Shown here: piece after piece, positions 25,490-36,239 of the stretch
Position numbering within the stretch: position 1 is the stretch's first letter
Layout: every line of letters begins with the position of its first letter
Assembly (NCBI RefSeq): GCF_004210375.1
Contig: NC_134833.1
Location: 144,328,127 to 144,392,126, forward strand
Length of the DNA: 64,000 nucleotides
Reading direction: 5' to 3'
DNA from: Tachypleus tridentatus
Taxonomy: Eukaryota; Arthropoda; Merostomata; Xiphosura; Limulidae
Position numbers and translations under genes: made by a program
The notes under the pieces: model-generated
Told to the model about the DNA's origin: nothing
The model's database searches: none
The model's input: only the letters and a program-made list of their open reading frames with translations

Positions 25490-27000
25490 TGACTGGATTT
25501 AGAGTGGTTGAGGTAATAGAATCCAGTCAAACTTGACCTTCATTACTGGTCAGTGCTCGAGTCTTTCCCCTTATTTGTTTACATTAATGATATTGATATG
25601 GGCATTTATAATCAATAAATCAAATTTGTTAATGAAACTCAACTCTTTAGTTTCTCTCTACCTGTACTGAAGATACTGAAGTACTAAAGAATGACTCAGA
25701 TCAACTGGCAAGTTGTATAGCTAATAATTAAGGTAAAGACTACACTTCAAATGTTTTTCAGTATGCATACAAAAGGAATTAGTGTACATGCTAAAATGCT
25801 TCTCCAACACATAACACATACTTATATTGTTGTCAAAGCTGTCTTATAATAACATATAGATGTGACACAGACTAATGGATCTTTGTCTTTAGACTATTGC
25901 TACTGAGCAATATATGGAAAAGGGTTGCCTTGTTGGATTTTTCAAAGGAAAAGAAACAAGTTATTTTTTGTTTATAAGTGATGAAATGTCTAAGTATAAA
26001 TTATTCTTTATGTGTTTTTTTTTAAAGTATGGAACCATGTTTGATATTATGACACTTCTAAATGTGACTGACCCTTTGCTCAACAACCAGTTTTCATAAG
26101 GGAGAGAGTGATAGTTACAACTATAACACTACATGTTGATAATACTGGTAGCTGTAATTTTAGTCATTGAAAATATCACAATGATATAGAAATGAGGATT
26201 CAAAATGAAAGTATATAAGAACTATTTCTAAAGTACACTTGCAGGTAAATATGCAGATGAAATTAAGTTTTATAAAGCCATGTTAAATGTTTGAACCAGT
26301 GAACCTGCAGACTATCATTATGAAACCATAATTACAATAAGTGCAAGGTAATACATTCTGGTTATCATAATTTTAATACAAATGAGAACCAACTCAATAG
26401 CATAATTAAAAAAAAATCTTGAATTAGAGTTGGATGAGTTACTCAAGCTATTGAAGCAATGTTCTGTTGCTAGTAATGAAATCAATCAAATTTATAGTGT
26501 ATTTACAGACACTGATTGCAAGTGAATTGAGGTAAGTATATCTCTGTACAAAGCACTAGTTAGGACTTATGAAGGATATTTGTTATACTGTGTACAGTTT
26601 CAGTATCTATCTAACAAAGGATATTAACTTAGTAGAAGGATTCAGAGGAGAGCTTAGCATATTTCTGGGAATGGGATATTTTCTATGTAAAAAGGGGTTA
26701 AGTTAAACTTATCTTCTCTTGAGAAAAGACAGATAAGAGATTTTTTTTTTTAAACTGAAGTTACAGCTATGTTTTACAAAATTATTTGAGGAGTCAATAA
26801 AGTTGCAACCTCAAAGGTATTTCTACAATGTTTTGATAATTATATAAAGTTAGGTCACAAGTTTGATATTTGAGAAAGTCAATCTCGATTCTCATTAAAA
26901 CAATTTTGTGATAGGAAAATTTACTTTTCCTAAGAGTTAAGTGTACAAAGACAGCCTTGATAGACAAAATGGTTCTATGTTATGCAAAAGTGCAACATAT
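25490..27000 (+). mobile_element. Decayed CR1-like LINE (reverse transcriptase and 3' part)
   Basis: Plus-strand fragments resemble CR1-type ORF2. FINDIDMGI and KFVNETQLF lie near 25,580-25,650, at and next to the catalytic-site region, which normally reads FADDTKL. A second ADEIKFYKA-like block is near 26,250. Further on come SLYKALVRTYEGYLLYCVQF-like words and FSLEKRQIRDF-like words near 26,550-26,740. It is truncated at the 5' end and carries many stops and frameshifts. The same general family is at 44,525-45,640 on the other strand. Confidence 0.75.
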
Positions 27001-27721
27001 CGCACATTAATAATAATTTATGTATCACTTGTACTTTTGTTATAAGTAACAGCAAAGTGTAATAAACTGTCATTATACAAAATCAATCTACAAAAATAGT
27101 TTGTATTGTAATTCATCAACGTTTAATATATTTTCGTTAATCTCATAGTACAAGGGCTTATGGTTTGTATTAAGAAAAAAAAAACAATATCTGTTTTAAA
27201 TTTAAATAAAAAACATCGGTCATTCACCTTGCAATGTGTATTATAATAATAATGGTAGTGCATGCTACTGATACATTACTCTAGGCTTACACTGTTTACA
27301 GTCTGTATATTAATTATTATTAATAATCGCTATAGACAAAATCCAGTAATATAATAACAACATATATATTTATATATACTATTATAATTATTTGTTATTC
27401 GCTAAATGACTCTAAAGACACCAAACTGGGTTAATACTGATATTTTGTACTAAAAAATGTATTTACATCACGGTTACACTTTTCCTTTTACACGCTGTAA
27501 GTAAGAACATTAATTGAAAAAAATCCAGAGGGCGTATTCCTTATGCTTATAGATGAAATTCCATTATTTGGTTTTTTTCTTCTTTCTCTCACTCTTTTTT
27601 TCTTTGCTTTCTTGTTCTTTTATTGAATTTCACGCAAAGTTGTTTGAGAGATATCTGCACAAGATCTTCATCATTATCACATATGTAAAATACACAGTAG
27701 CATAAAAAATTGTAACTATCT
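27001..27721. other. AT-rich stretch, nothing recognised
   Basis: Contains short homopolymer and (TA)n-like runs near 27,360. No coding homology. Confidence 0.4.
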
Positions 27722-27996
27722 GTTTTATGGCCAGGTGGTTAAGGCACTCGACTTGTAATCTGAATAGCGTGGGTTAGAATTCCCGTCACACCAAACATGC
27801 TCGCTCTTTCAGCCGTGGGAGCGTTATAAGTTTCGGTCAATCCCATTATTCGTTGGTAAAAGAGTAGCCTAATAGTTGGTGGTGGGTGGTGATGACCAGA
27901 GCCTTCTCTGTAGTCTTACACCGCTAAATTAGGGAGGGACAGCTAACGCAGATAGCCCTCGTGTAGCTTTGCGCGAAATTATAAACAAACAAAAAC
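27722..27996 (+). repeat. SINE type 1, near full length
   Basis: Head ATGGCCAGGTGGTTAAGGC, body intact, tail TTTGCGCGAAATTATAAAC. Confidence 0.92.
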
Positions 27997-28726
27997 CTGT
28001 TTTGATACCATGTAAACATGGGGGCTTACATTTTTGATTTATTTTACAACACGGAGACTTTTCTACTGCCATAAAGAATCGCCCTGTGATGGATAAATGA
28101 CCCTTCCTTTATTTCCGCTTTAAAATAATATGGGATTAACAGTGAGCGTTTATCATATGCTTATAGATAAACTCCAATATAGAATACATCAGAACAAGTA
28201 GTTCCAGTTTTGGTGCCACTTTGTGTTTTACAAAATATATGATTGTTATCTCTGTATTTCTGTATAATAGAGCTGGAGTCTTTTTTTTTTTGAGTTCAAG
28301 CTAGAATTTTTTTGTCAATATAATTACATGAAATAATGTCAGATATTCTTTGGTATGAGTTTATGAAATCACATTAAGCGAAAAGTAGTCAATAAAGTTA
28401 CAAAATATAATCATCTCTCAATTGTAAAAAAAAAAAGTGATTATATTTTGCTAAATTATTTTTATTTTAGTAAAATAATCTCAATAGATTGTTGTTTTTC
28501 TTTTTGTTTTTTGTACATGCTAAACTGCTGCTTGTCATTATAATCAAAACACATTTCTCAAACCCACATCAAATAGCTCCCTTCTCTTCTGACTTTGCAC
28601 ACCAGTTTGGATTATAACTTTTTATAAGTATAAGGGATTTTATAATTTTCATACTAGATTAACAAGAAAGGTGACCACTTCCTCGAGTTCGAGTGCTTTA
28701 ATCCCCTGAGCTTTCAGAAATTAACA
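27997..28726. other. Unannotated stretch
   Basis: No gene or known repeat recognised; AT-rich with a run of A near 28,430. Confidence 0.35.
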
Positions 28727-28738
28727 AAACAAACAACT

Positions 28739-28950
28739 CAGTGATGACGAGAAAACCCACTTGTAGAGAAAAATATATATGTAAAAACGGCTCGTTTGGG
28801 TTGAGAAAACGTTTTATGTAGAGGAGCGAACAACGTTTCGACCTTCTTAATTCATCGTCAGGTTCACAAAGAAAAAAAGAAGTAACTGACCGATAGCTGA
28901 CCACATGTTTGAAGGGGGTTTTCAACCAAGACTAGCCGTTTTTACATATA
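28739..28950 (-). mobile_element. Short non-autonomous Penelope-like element with hammerhead-like core
   Basis: A 212-bp insertion flanked by a perfect 12-bp target-site duplication AAACAAACAACT (28,727-28,738 and 28,951-28,962). It begins CAGTGATGACGAG and contains a near-perfect inverted pair, ATATGTAAAAACGGCT at 28,780 and AGCCGTTTTTACATAT at its end. Between them, on the minus strand, lie CCTGACGATG, AAGGTCGAAACG and TTGTTCGCTCC. These fit the hammerhead core CUGANGA...GAAA, with the long inverted pair as possible outer stem I. Hammerhead ribozymes are known in Penelope-like element terminal repeats and in retrozymes. There is no coding capacity. Whether it can fold or cleave is not shown, and stem III is weak. 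Confidence 0.7.
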
Positions 28951-28962
28951 AAACAAACAACT

Positions 28963-30330
28963 ACTTTATCACTTCTCTGAACTTTACTGATGTTCCTTAC
29001 ACCGAAGTGTAATTGAAGTACTTTCATTACAACTCAAGCCATGTCACTACCAAGTCATGCTCCAGAATTTAGCTGGTAAGTTCAATAACTTTTCCCAATC
29101 GAAATATTAATGGATTATGATAAGATGAATGTTATCCTTCATTCAAAATAATTTCCAGAATGAAAAGGTGGAATAAGGAACAACAAACTGTTCATTTTGC
29201 TGCCCGCTTAATAGAATTAGCTGAGAGACACAATTACAATCGATCATTGGTAGTTACCTCATCTAACAGTAATCTTACAAACATAGTCATTTTGTAATAA
29301 ATTGAATATTCCAATAATAGTTTTTCATACAAGCTGTATGTGTAAAATTTATTAGAAATCCGTTTTGTATTATACTATATAAAAAAAACTATTCTATGAA
29401 ACCTGTAAAATAGGCAATTCACTTATCGACAGCGATGGTTTAACGTATCTACTATGACAGAGAAAAGGTTGGAAGTACAGATCAGTTTGTCAAGACTATG
29501 CAGCTTTATTTATATTAAATTTTAGGGAAAATTCGGCACTTGTGTGGTAAGTAACATTTAACTTATTTAATAACAGTTTAAGTGAAAACAGCACATTTGT
29601 TTTTAAGTGGCAGAATTTCTATTAAAACCAAAAGTACTTGTATATTTATTGGATATTAACATGTTTGAGTCATCATAATAGTTTTAAAATATTCTTGCTA
29701 AAATATAGTGAAATGCCATCATTTTTATTGAAAGAGTTATTAATCGACAAACGACACTGTAAATTTCACTTTACACTGAGTTTTTACAAAGTAGATAGAC
29801 TCTTAATTTGTTGATGTACGTGAAGTAACTTCATTGAAATACGATGGTTAACGAAATACAATAACAATGTACGATATAAAATGGTGATCTATGCAATGTC
29901 ATAGATAATGGAAATGATGTTACAAACACGTGCTAAATCAACAAATTTTATGACTCATTAATTATCTACACATTTCTATGAGCATGTGTTTGACATGTAT
30001 ATTGTACTTTTTCGTATTTTACTAAATGTATCAGTTACTAAAGTACATTAGTTGTAATTATACATTTCTTTCAGTGCTAAAACAACAATTATTTGCCACA
30101 GAATTGTTTCTTCTTGTCCATCCATGACAGAGTGACACTTTTTTAAATGCTTACCCAATTATCTTTCTTACTCACTAGCGTGCGCATTTAAAGGAAGTTC
30201 AATAGTTGGTAAAGAAACTTGAATATATTAAAGTTGCAGATAAAGAACTACAGACACCATCAATAATTTATGGGATCGTCAGATTAAGTAGTTAAACGAT
30301 TTGCTCCCTCTGATGACAGTCTAGAATAAC
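28963..30330. other. Unannotated stretch
   Basis: No confirmed gene. Two or three small exon-like pieces with good splice signals occur near 29,040, 29,160 and 29,530, but their reading phases do not join, so I do not call a gene. Confidence 0.35.
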
Positions 30331-30447
30331 TTGGCTTAGTTTTTGAATTTCGCGCAAAGTTAGTCGAGGGCTATCTGCGCTAGCCGTCCCTAATTTAGCA
30401 GTGTAAGACTAGAGGGAAGGCAGCTAGTCATCACCATCCATCACCAT
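30331..30447 (-). repeat. SINE type 1 fragment (tail and body)
   Basis: Starts GGCTTAGTTTTTGAATTTCG and breaks off after AGTCATCACCATCCATCACC; the tRNA-like head is missing. Confidence 0.85.
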
Positions 30448-31049
30448 TTATTAACAGGAAAACTACAAATATTTAACCAGGAACTTTTTATAGATTTCGA
30501 AAATTACAAAACATTTAAATTTATTGTATTAACTTTGGATGTTAGTATTTCTACAAGAAGATTATATATTTTCGTCAGAAAAAGTCAACTTGTAAACAGC
30601 ATTTGGCTAGCCATTACACAAAAATATCAACACAGAATTAATTCGCTAATCGTGAACCATTGATACAAAATATTCATTTCTAGACCAGATAGAAGACTCA
30701 ATGTTGTTTGTTAGTTTGTAAAACTTTTGTACATATATATATTATAAATTGCACTGTGTATATTAAAATATATTTGTGTCAAGAAAGAAAACAGTGTGTA
30801 TTACTCTTGTTAATAAATCTCATAAATTCGATACATATCGACATTAAATTAAAGTTTAAATTAAAATAAAAAAATCAACTATTTCAAATCGTTATACATT
30901 AACTTACGCAACATAATAAATTGTAATATTATAATACGCAACATGACCTACTGTATTTATGACCAAATACTATTTATTATATATATATTAGTTTGTTATA
31001 ACTCAGAAAACAAGCCGAAACTAAAAGAAATTAAACAAAAAACGCTGCA

Positions 31050-31120
31050 CTAACTGAAAATAACCCAGGGTACAAGATATAATGTGCGATTATAACATGT
31101 ACCCTAAGTTTTGAAGGTGA
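31050..31120 (+). repeat. Short palindromic repeat, left copy
   Basis: Contains CCAGGGTACAAGATATAATG and ATAACATGTACCCTAAG; GGGTACA and TGTACCC make it a hairpin in its own right. An inverted copy lies at 31,812-31,886, about 0.7 kb away. Confidence 0.7.
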
Positions 31121-31591
31121 CTGAAGAAGTAGAACTCACAATGCGGTGGGAATATACTATCTATCAGTTTTAACTTCCACTCGCCAGTCTCAGATAAGAA
31201 ATAAAATAGTGGTAATAGATATAGTATTAGAAATAGAAATTAGGAGAACGAGATTTGGGTGCTCAAGCCCACAACGTCCCACGTGTATATCACTTTTCAC
31301 TGCCTGCAGACAGTTGTGGGAAAGTGACTGCTCTCCAAAGTAAAGAATCAATTGAAATAAATAACAATAATAATAATAATAAGGAAATAAGATACTACCA
31401 TTAAGGGGTAAGTAAGCTCAAAACTTACCTCTTCAAGTTAGCATTCCAGCCCCCAATGTGGTAGAAAGGCACTAATTGACAGCACACCAAACGAGCATCA
31501 CCAGCATGAAGCGTCCCACCCAGCTATCCAAACACTCTCGTGCAGTTCCCAACCACCACCCATCCACCAACTCTACTGTGACTATCATGTT

Positions 31592-31716
31592 GCCACCCAG
31601 TGGCTCAGCGGTATGTCTGCGGACTTACAACGCTAAAAACCGGGTTTCGATACCCGTGGTGGGCAGAGCACAGATAGCCCATTGTGTAGCTTTGTGCTTA
31701 ATTCAAAACAACAACA
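31592..31716 (+). repeat. SINE type 3, intact, with 11-bp target-site duplication
   Basis: A third tRNA-derived SINE: GCCACCCAGTGGCTCAGCGG (A-box region), GGGTTTCGATACCCG (B box), then AGCCCATTGTGTAGCTTTGT and a CAACAACAA tail. It is flanked by ACTATCATGTT at 31,581-31,591 and 31,717-31,727, which shows the exact insertion. Confidence 0.95.
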
Positions 31717-31811
31717 ACTATCATGTTTTAAACAAGCCTTTATATGCGGCAAGGTGTACATCCACATAATGTAGTGGTAAGTTGTTAAATGACCGTACTC
31801 ATAACTAAAAG

Positions 31812-31886
31812 AACTTCAAAAGTTAGGGTACATTTTATAAACCCATATTATAGTTTGTACCCTGGGATCTTTTCAATTAGTGGAGA
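31812..31886 (-). repeat. Short palindromic repeat, right (inverted) copy
   Basis: Reverse complement of 31,050-31,120 with moderate divergence: AAAAGTTAGGGTACATTTTA and TTTGTACCCTGGGATC. Confidence 0.7.
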
Positions 31887-32125
31887 TTTTTTTGTTTAAT
31901 TTATTTTTGTTTCGTCCTTTATACGTTGTAACAAACTAATATACTTAGTCAGAGTTGGAATTTATTGTCTTAAAGCAATCTTTCTTTGTGATTTTGCTTA
32001 TTTAACCTCATTAAAATTTATTAATTTTCACTAAAATACACATACATACGTATATATATGTATATATTACAGCGTGCCTATACTCTCTTTACATATGGAG
32101 TTATAAAAAAATGATAATCAATGTG

Positions 32126-32250
32126 TGTTTGTGTGTGTTTTCTTATAGCAAAGCCACATTAGGCTATCTGCTGAGCCCACCGAGGGAAATCGAAACCCTG
32201 ATTTTAGTGTTGTAAATTCGTAGACATGTCGCTGTACTAGCGGGGAGCTA
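32126..32250 (-). repeat. SINE type 2
   Basis: TATAGCAAAGCCACATTAGG tail, CCCACCGAGGGAAATCG, and the CGCTGTACTAGCGGGGAGC head end. Confidence 0.88.
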
Positions 32251-32374
32251 ATAATTAATAGTTCAAAGTTAATTTATGAAATAATTATAGTTTCATACTT
32301 TGTTAGTACTTAACACAGAAAATAGTAAATATTCTTATTTTTAATACTTGTTATTTTGTTGTTAAAATATCTGC

Positions 32375-32440
32375 GCTCTGCTAACCACACGTATCAAAAC
32401 CCGAATTCTGGCCTTCAGATTTGACGCTAAACCATTGAGG
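32375..32440 (-). repeat. Truncated SINE type 3, shared by the glucuronosyltransferase copies
   Basis: CTGCTAACCACACGTATCAAAACCC through GACGCTAAACCATTGAG. The same truncated piece sits in front of exon 2 in copy B (42,005-42,068) and copy C (51,595-51,690), so it was present before these copies split. Confidence 0.7.
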
Positions 32441-32659
32441 GGCTCTTATGATATGTATTCAATAGTTCCATACTTTTAGTTTAACTGTGATAAAACTTCC
32501 GCATCGTATGTTTCTTACACTTAATAATAACCTAAAACATGAGACACCGAAAACAAGACTATCACTTTTATTTGAACTACAAGTGTCAATTTTTAGGTAA
32601 AAAATGTTATATGTGTACATGTATGTGTGTATTTATGTTTTTCTTAATTTCCTCTGTAG

Positions 32660-33045
32660 AAATCCATAAAACCCAACTCGTTCATAATCGAGAGAATCAA
32701 AATATTGAATTACCAACAATTTATATCATCACTGCAACTTATGCACTAGCTAATCAGATTCTAGAAATAACAAGGTTTACCCAAAGTTTAATGCACGTGC
32801 CCAACATTCATTGGTTGGTTGTGGAAGACTGGTTTGATAAAAATCCAATGGTAGAGAAAATCCTGAAAAAACGAGGTGTTCAACATACTTATCACTATCA
32901 GCTTAAATATCCTTATGCTGTCAACTGCCACTATACGGTTTTCAAATGGATTAGAGAAAACGTCGAATCTGGAGTTATTTTTATCATAAATAATGTCAAT
33001 GTTTTTTGTTTGTTTTTAATTTCAGTATTTGATCAATTAAGACTA
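32660..33045 (+). pseudogene. GlcAT copy A: decayed beta-1,3-glucuronosyltransferase exon
   Basis: Corresponds to exon 2 of copies B and C, with the same upstream sequence and a usable acceptor (CCTCTGTAG). It keeps LPTIYIITATYALANQ and HVPNIHWLVVEDWFDKNP but has lost key parts. The LLGPRPPNH segment is missing, and the metal-binding block that reads MADDDN in B and C is IINNVN here, so no aspartate remains. A short insertion follows and the exon donor is gone (CAATTAAG where B has GAAGTAAG). An open frame runs to 33,060 only by chance. No exon 1, 3 or 4 is found nearby, so this is a single-exon relic of a duplicated gene. Confidence 0.9.
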
Positions 33046-33718
33046 CACCATTTGCCATGAATAGGTAGCACAAAAGATGTAACTACATCATAGATGCAAC
33101 TTATAAGCCGTTAACATTGCGATAATGATTTTATCCGTTCTGTATTAAGCGCTAAAGTGTTTTGCAATTAGTGTATAACAAATGTAGATCTAAAGAAACG
33201 TCAAACATAACATAAATTTAATGAGCTATATTACTGTGAATCTTTCAGGTATCAGTTTAGTTTAAAATGAAACGGTTTAGAGAAAGCGTGTTTTTTGTTT
33301 AAGATCAGGGCTTCCCGAATTCAAACTTCAGTTATATTTATTTTGAATTGGTCAATATCGCAACGTTTAAAAGAGATTTCACCTTAACTAGATTGAATTA
33401 GGCATGGTAAAACTGAAAACTATATATATATTACACAAAGATTGTTTTTAACATTTAAAATATAAATCATTTTCCATTACTCTGTCTAACTTTGCATTAA
33501 TAAACTATTAGAATGACAACGTTTAAAACATACAGTTTGTTTCAGAACAAAAGCTTTTGTTGTACACACCGTACGGAACAGAAACTTGGGTTTTAGCATT
33601 GTAAATATCAAACTTACAGCCATCTCATTGATACACGTATTACAGTAATCGTAACATGCGTAATGTATTAAATAAATATTAAAAAAAACAATCAATTCAT
33701 ACTTGTGAATTAAACTTC

Positions 33719-33838
33719 GCCCCCAGTGGCTCAGCGGTATGTCTGCGGACTTCCAACGCTAAAAATCGGGTTTCGATACCCGTGATGGGCAGAGAACTCA
33801 TCATGCAGCTTTGTGCTTAATTTGAAAACAACAACAAC
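33719..33838 (+). repeat. SINE type 3
   Basis: GCCCCCAGTGGCTCAGCGG, GGGTTTCGATACCCG, tail TTTGAAAACAACAACAAC; a few bases missing before the tail. Confidence 0.92.
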
Positions 33839-34454
33839 GATTAAACTGCACTCGGACATCTGCATATTTAACTGTTTTCAATACATTTTATGCAGATATA
33901 TTTATACGGTTGATAGCTGCTAAGAAAAACAACATATTCAGTATTTTTGACTTTGTAAAATCATGATTCGAGACCATTATTACAACATCAGAATAAAAAT
34001 AATATGATTTAAGGAAAACAGTCGTGGTTTAAAGCAAAAGGTGAATTACCACAATCTGTGAGCTATTTATACAACGACCCGGTAGTGTACTGTAATGTAA
34101 ACAATGTAGTAAACATTTCTTTTGTTTCGCAATACGTCAACCATATGTCACTATCTTTCCGTCTGAAAAGGAGCAAGCACAATCCAGGGTATACGTGAAT
34201 ATATTTTGATCTCCAGACACGTGTGGAACATTGAGGTAGTCATCCCATTGTTTTTATGGAGCCAGAGTAGCCTTATGATTGTTAATCATAAAATTACAGA
34301 GTAAAAAAAAATCTCGCAGCATTCCTCTAGAAATGTTGAGATTTCGAGACAATTAGAATACTTTACAGCGAAAGAGCTCGTCAGAAAATAAACTTGCCGA
34401 GTGGATCCCAACACGTCTTCTCCAGTTGATAATCTAATATCTTCTTGACTTATT

Positions 34455-34555
34455 GTGTTTGTGTGTTTTTCTTATAGCATAGTCCACCGGGGGAATCGAA
34501 CTCCTGATTTTAGTGTTGTAAATCCGTAGACTTACCGCTGTACCAGTGGGGGACT
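34455..34555 (-). repeat. SINE type 2, internally shortened
   Basis: TGTGTGTTTTTCTTATAGCA followed directly by CCACCGGGGGAATCGAACTCC and GCTGTACCAGTGGGGGAC. Confidence 0.88.
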
Positions 34556-34609
34556 CGACTCATTGTCTGTAGAGTTTAGCACAAAGAAATCAGGTTTTGT
34601 TCTATCGAT

Positions 34610-34731
34610 CCAGCCCTCCCAAGTGGCACAGCGGTATGTCTGTGGAGTTACAACACTAGAAACCGAGTTTTGATACCCGTGATGGTCAGAACATAATTAA
34701 TCCATTGTGTAGCTTTGTGTTTAACTTAAAC
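34610..34731 (+). repeat. SINE type 3
   Basis: CCTCCCAAGTGGCACAGCGG, then TTTTGATACCCGTGATGG and CATTGTGTAGCTTTGTG. Confidence 0.88.
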
Positions 34732-35184
34732 TGTTGATCGAACAGGTAGTCTTGTAAACTTTAATAAGATCATCTCTTACTGATTTCTTTTTATCAAGAG
34801 AAAATAAGTAATCTTTAATCTGACCCTATGAAATAACCATTCTTTCCCTCACCCATACACTTTTCAAGAAGTCCATATATTTTCTTAAGTTAACGCTATC
34901 TTCCATATCTTGTTCTTTCACTTGTAACAGAATAATAAATGTATAGATGAGCTCTAAAATTATATTAGCTTTGTCAATGCCTCGATGGTTTTAGTGAATT
35001 ACCTGTCAATCTACTAGCAGTACTTTAACATCCTAAGTACAGCTAGAAATACTCAAGAGTTTACTAATTTAGCGATTATATCACTGTCATTAATGTAAAT
35101 GATAAAGAGCAAAGAAGAACTCAGGATGTCCGAAAACATTCAAAAAATGCTGACGTACGAGGGCGTGAATGCAAAGGGATATGA

Positions 35185-35362
35185 AGGCAAAGCTACAGAG
35201 ATCTATCTGCGCTCGCCGTTCCTAATATAGAAGTGTAAGACTGACTAGAGGAAAGGCAATTAGTCATCACCACCCACCGCCAACTTCTGGGCTACTCTTT
35301 TTACCAACGAAATATGGATTGACAGATAACCCATTGTGTAGCTTTATGCTCAACAACAAACG
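35185..35362. repeat. Hybrid of SINE type 1 (-) and SINE type 3 tail (+)
   Basis: The type 1 tail and body on the minus strand run to TTTTACCAACGAAATATGG. The sequence then switches to a type 3 tail in the plus direction (GATAACCCATTGTGTAGC, then TTATGCTCAACAACAAAC). Confidence 0.75.
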
Positions 35363-36235
35363 TGTTGACATATGTCTGTCTTTCAAATAAACTCTTGAGA
35401 AATATTCACAGCTGGTAACTGACCTGCAAATTTCCATCCAATGAGGTTAAAATCCTTTCTTTTAGATAGATCATTGTTGAACAGACCTATTACATTACTC
35501 TTCTGGACGGATCTACCATTGAATGTTGATTCTTGACGGTAATTCCATAAGAGATAAGTACTGGAACTAGTTATGTTACTTACAACTTCAAATTTATTTT
35601 TATATTTCTAAAAGACGCTGTAAACAACACCCAAAATAATATAAGGTGAATATTGCATTTTTACATTAAACATGGGAGTCTCTCAGACAATTCCTAGTAT
35701 AGTGTGGTGGGTGGGGTAGGTAGTGGAGTCGTAATATGAGGATATTAGATTCGAATCTCCTTCAATACACAAGAGTATAATATAAGGGGACGGCTAAGTT
35801 TAAAAATAACAATAGTTGAAAGTGGGTGGTGTTAACTAGTACCATTTCCTATAGTCTATACTCTATCATACAGGTTTGTGAGAAATTCAAACCACATTTT
35901 CCTAAAGCCTAGGTCGGTAAAGCAGTTGTATCATTTCTTCAGAAACAAAAATAGTTAGCTTCGTCTGTTCCATTTTTTTACATTCCAACGGCTTTTTAAA
36001 TTGCCATACTTGCTAAACCACCAAGTAATACATAAAGTAAAGGTGGGAAGTCCATTTTACGAACTCTCACTTTGTTGAAACTCTCATGGTTATTAACTCT
36101 TTCAGTAATAACGTGTGCTCACTGAATTTGTGTTTTTGTATGTTCTTTTTGGGAATGTTGATATTTAAAATGATTTAAAGCATGTTCACAATTCCTCAAG
36201 AGGGATTTATCTACGTGATGAGGGAGAAGATTCTG
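35363..36235. other. Unannotated stretch
   Basis: No gene recognised. About 35,695-35,890 has weak similarity to a type 1 SINE in plus orientation (GGAGTCGTAATATGAGG, GATTCGAATCTCC). Confidence 0.35.
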
Positions 36236-36239
36236 TACT

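Noticed and set aside
29040-29550. Possible small gene: exon-like pieces at 29,041 (MSLPSHAPEFS), 29,160 (a QQTVHFAARLIELAERHN frame) and a 21-bp piece at about 29,526
   Set aside because: Splice signals look good, but joining the first two creates a stop at once, and I recognise no family. Worth a transcript check, not a gene call.
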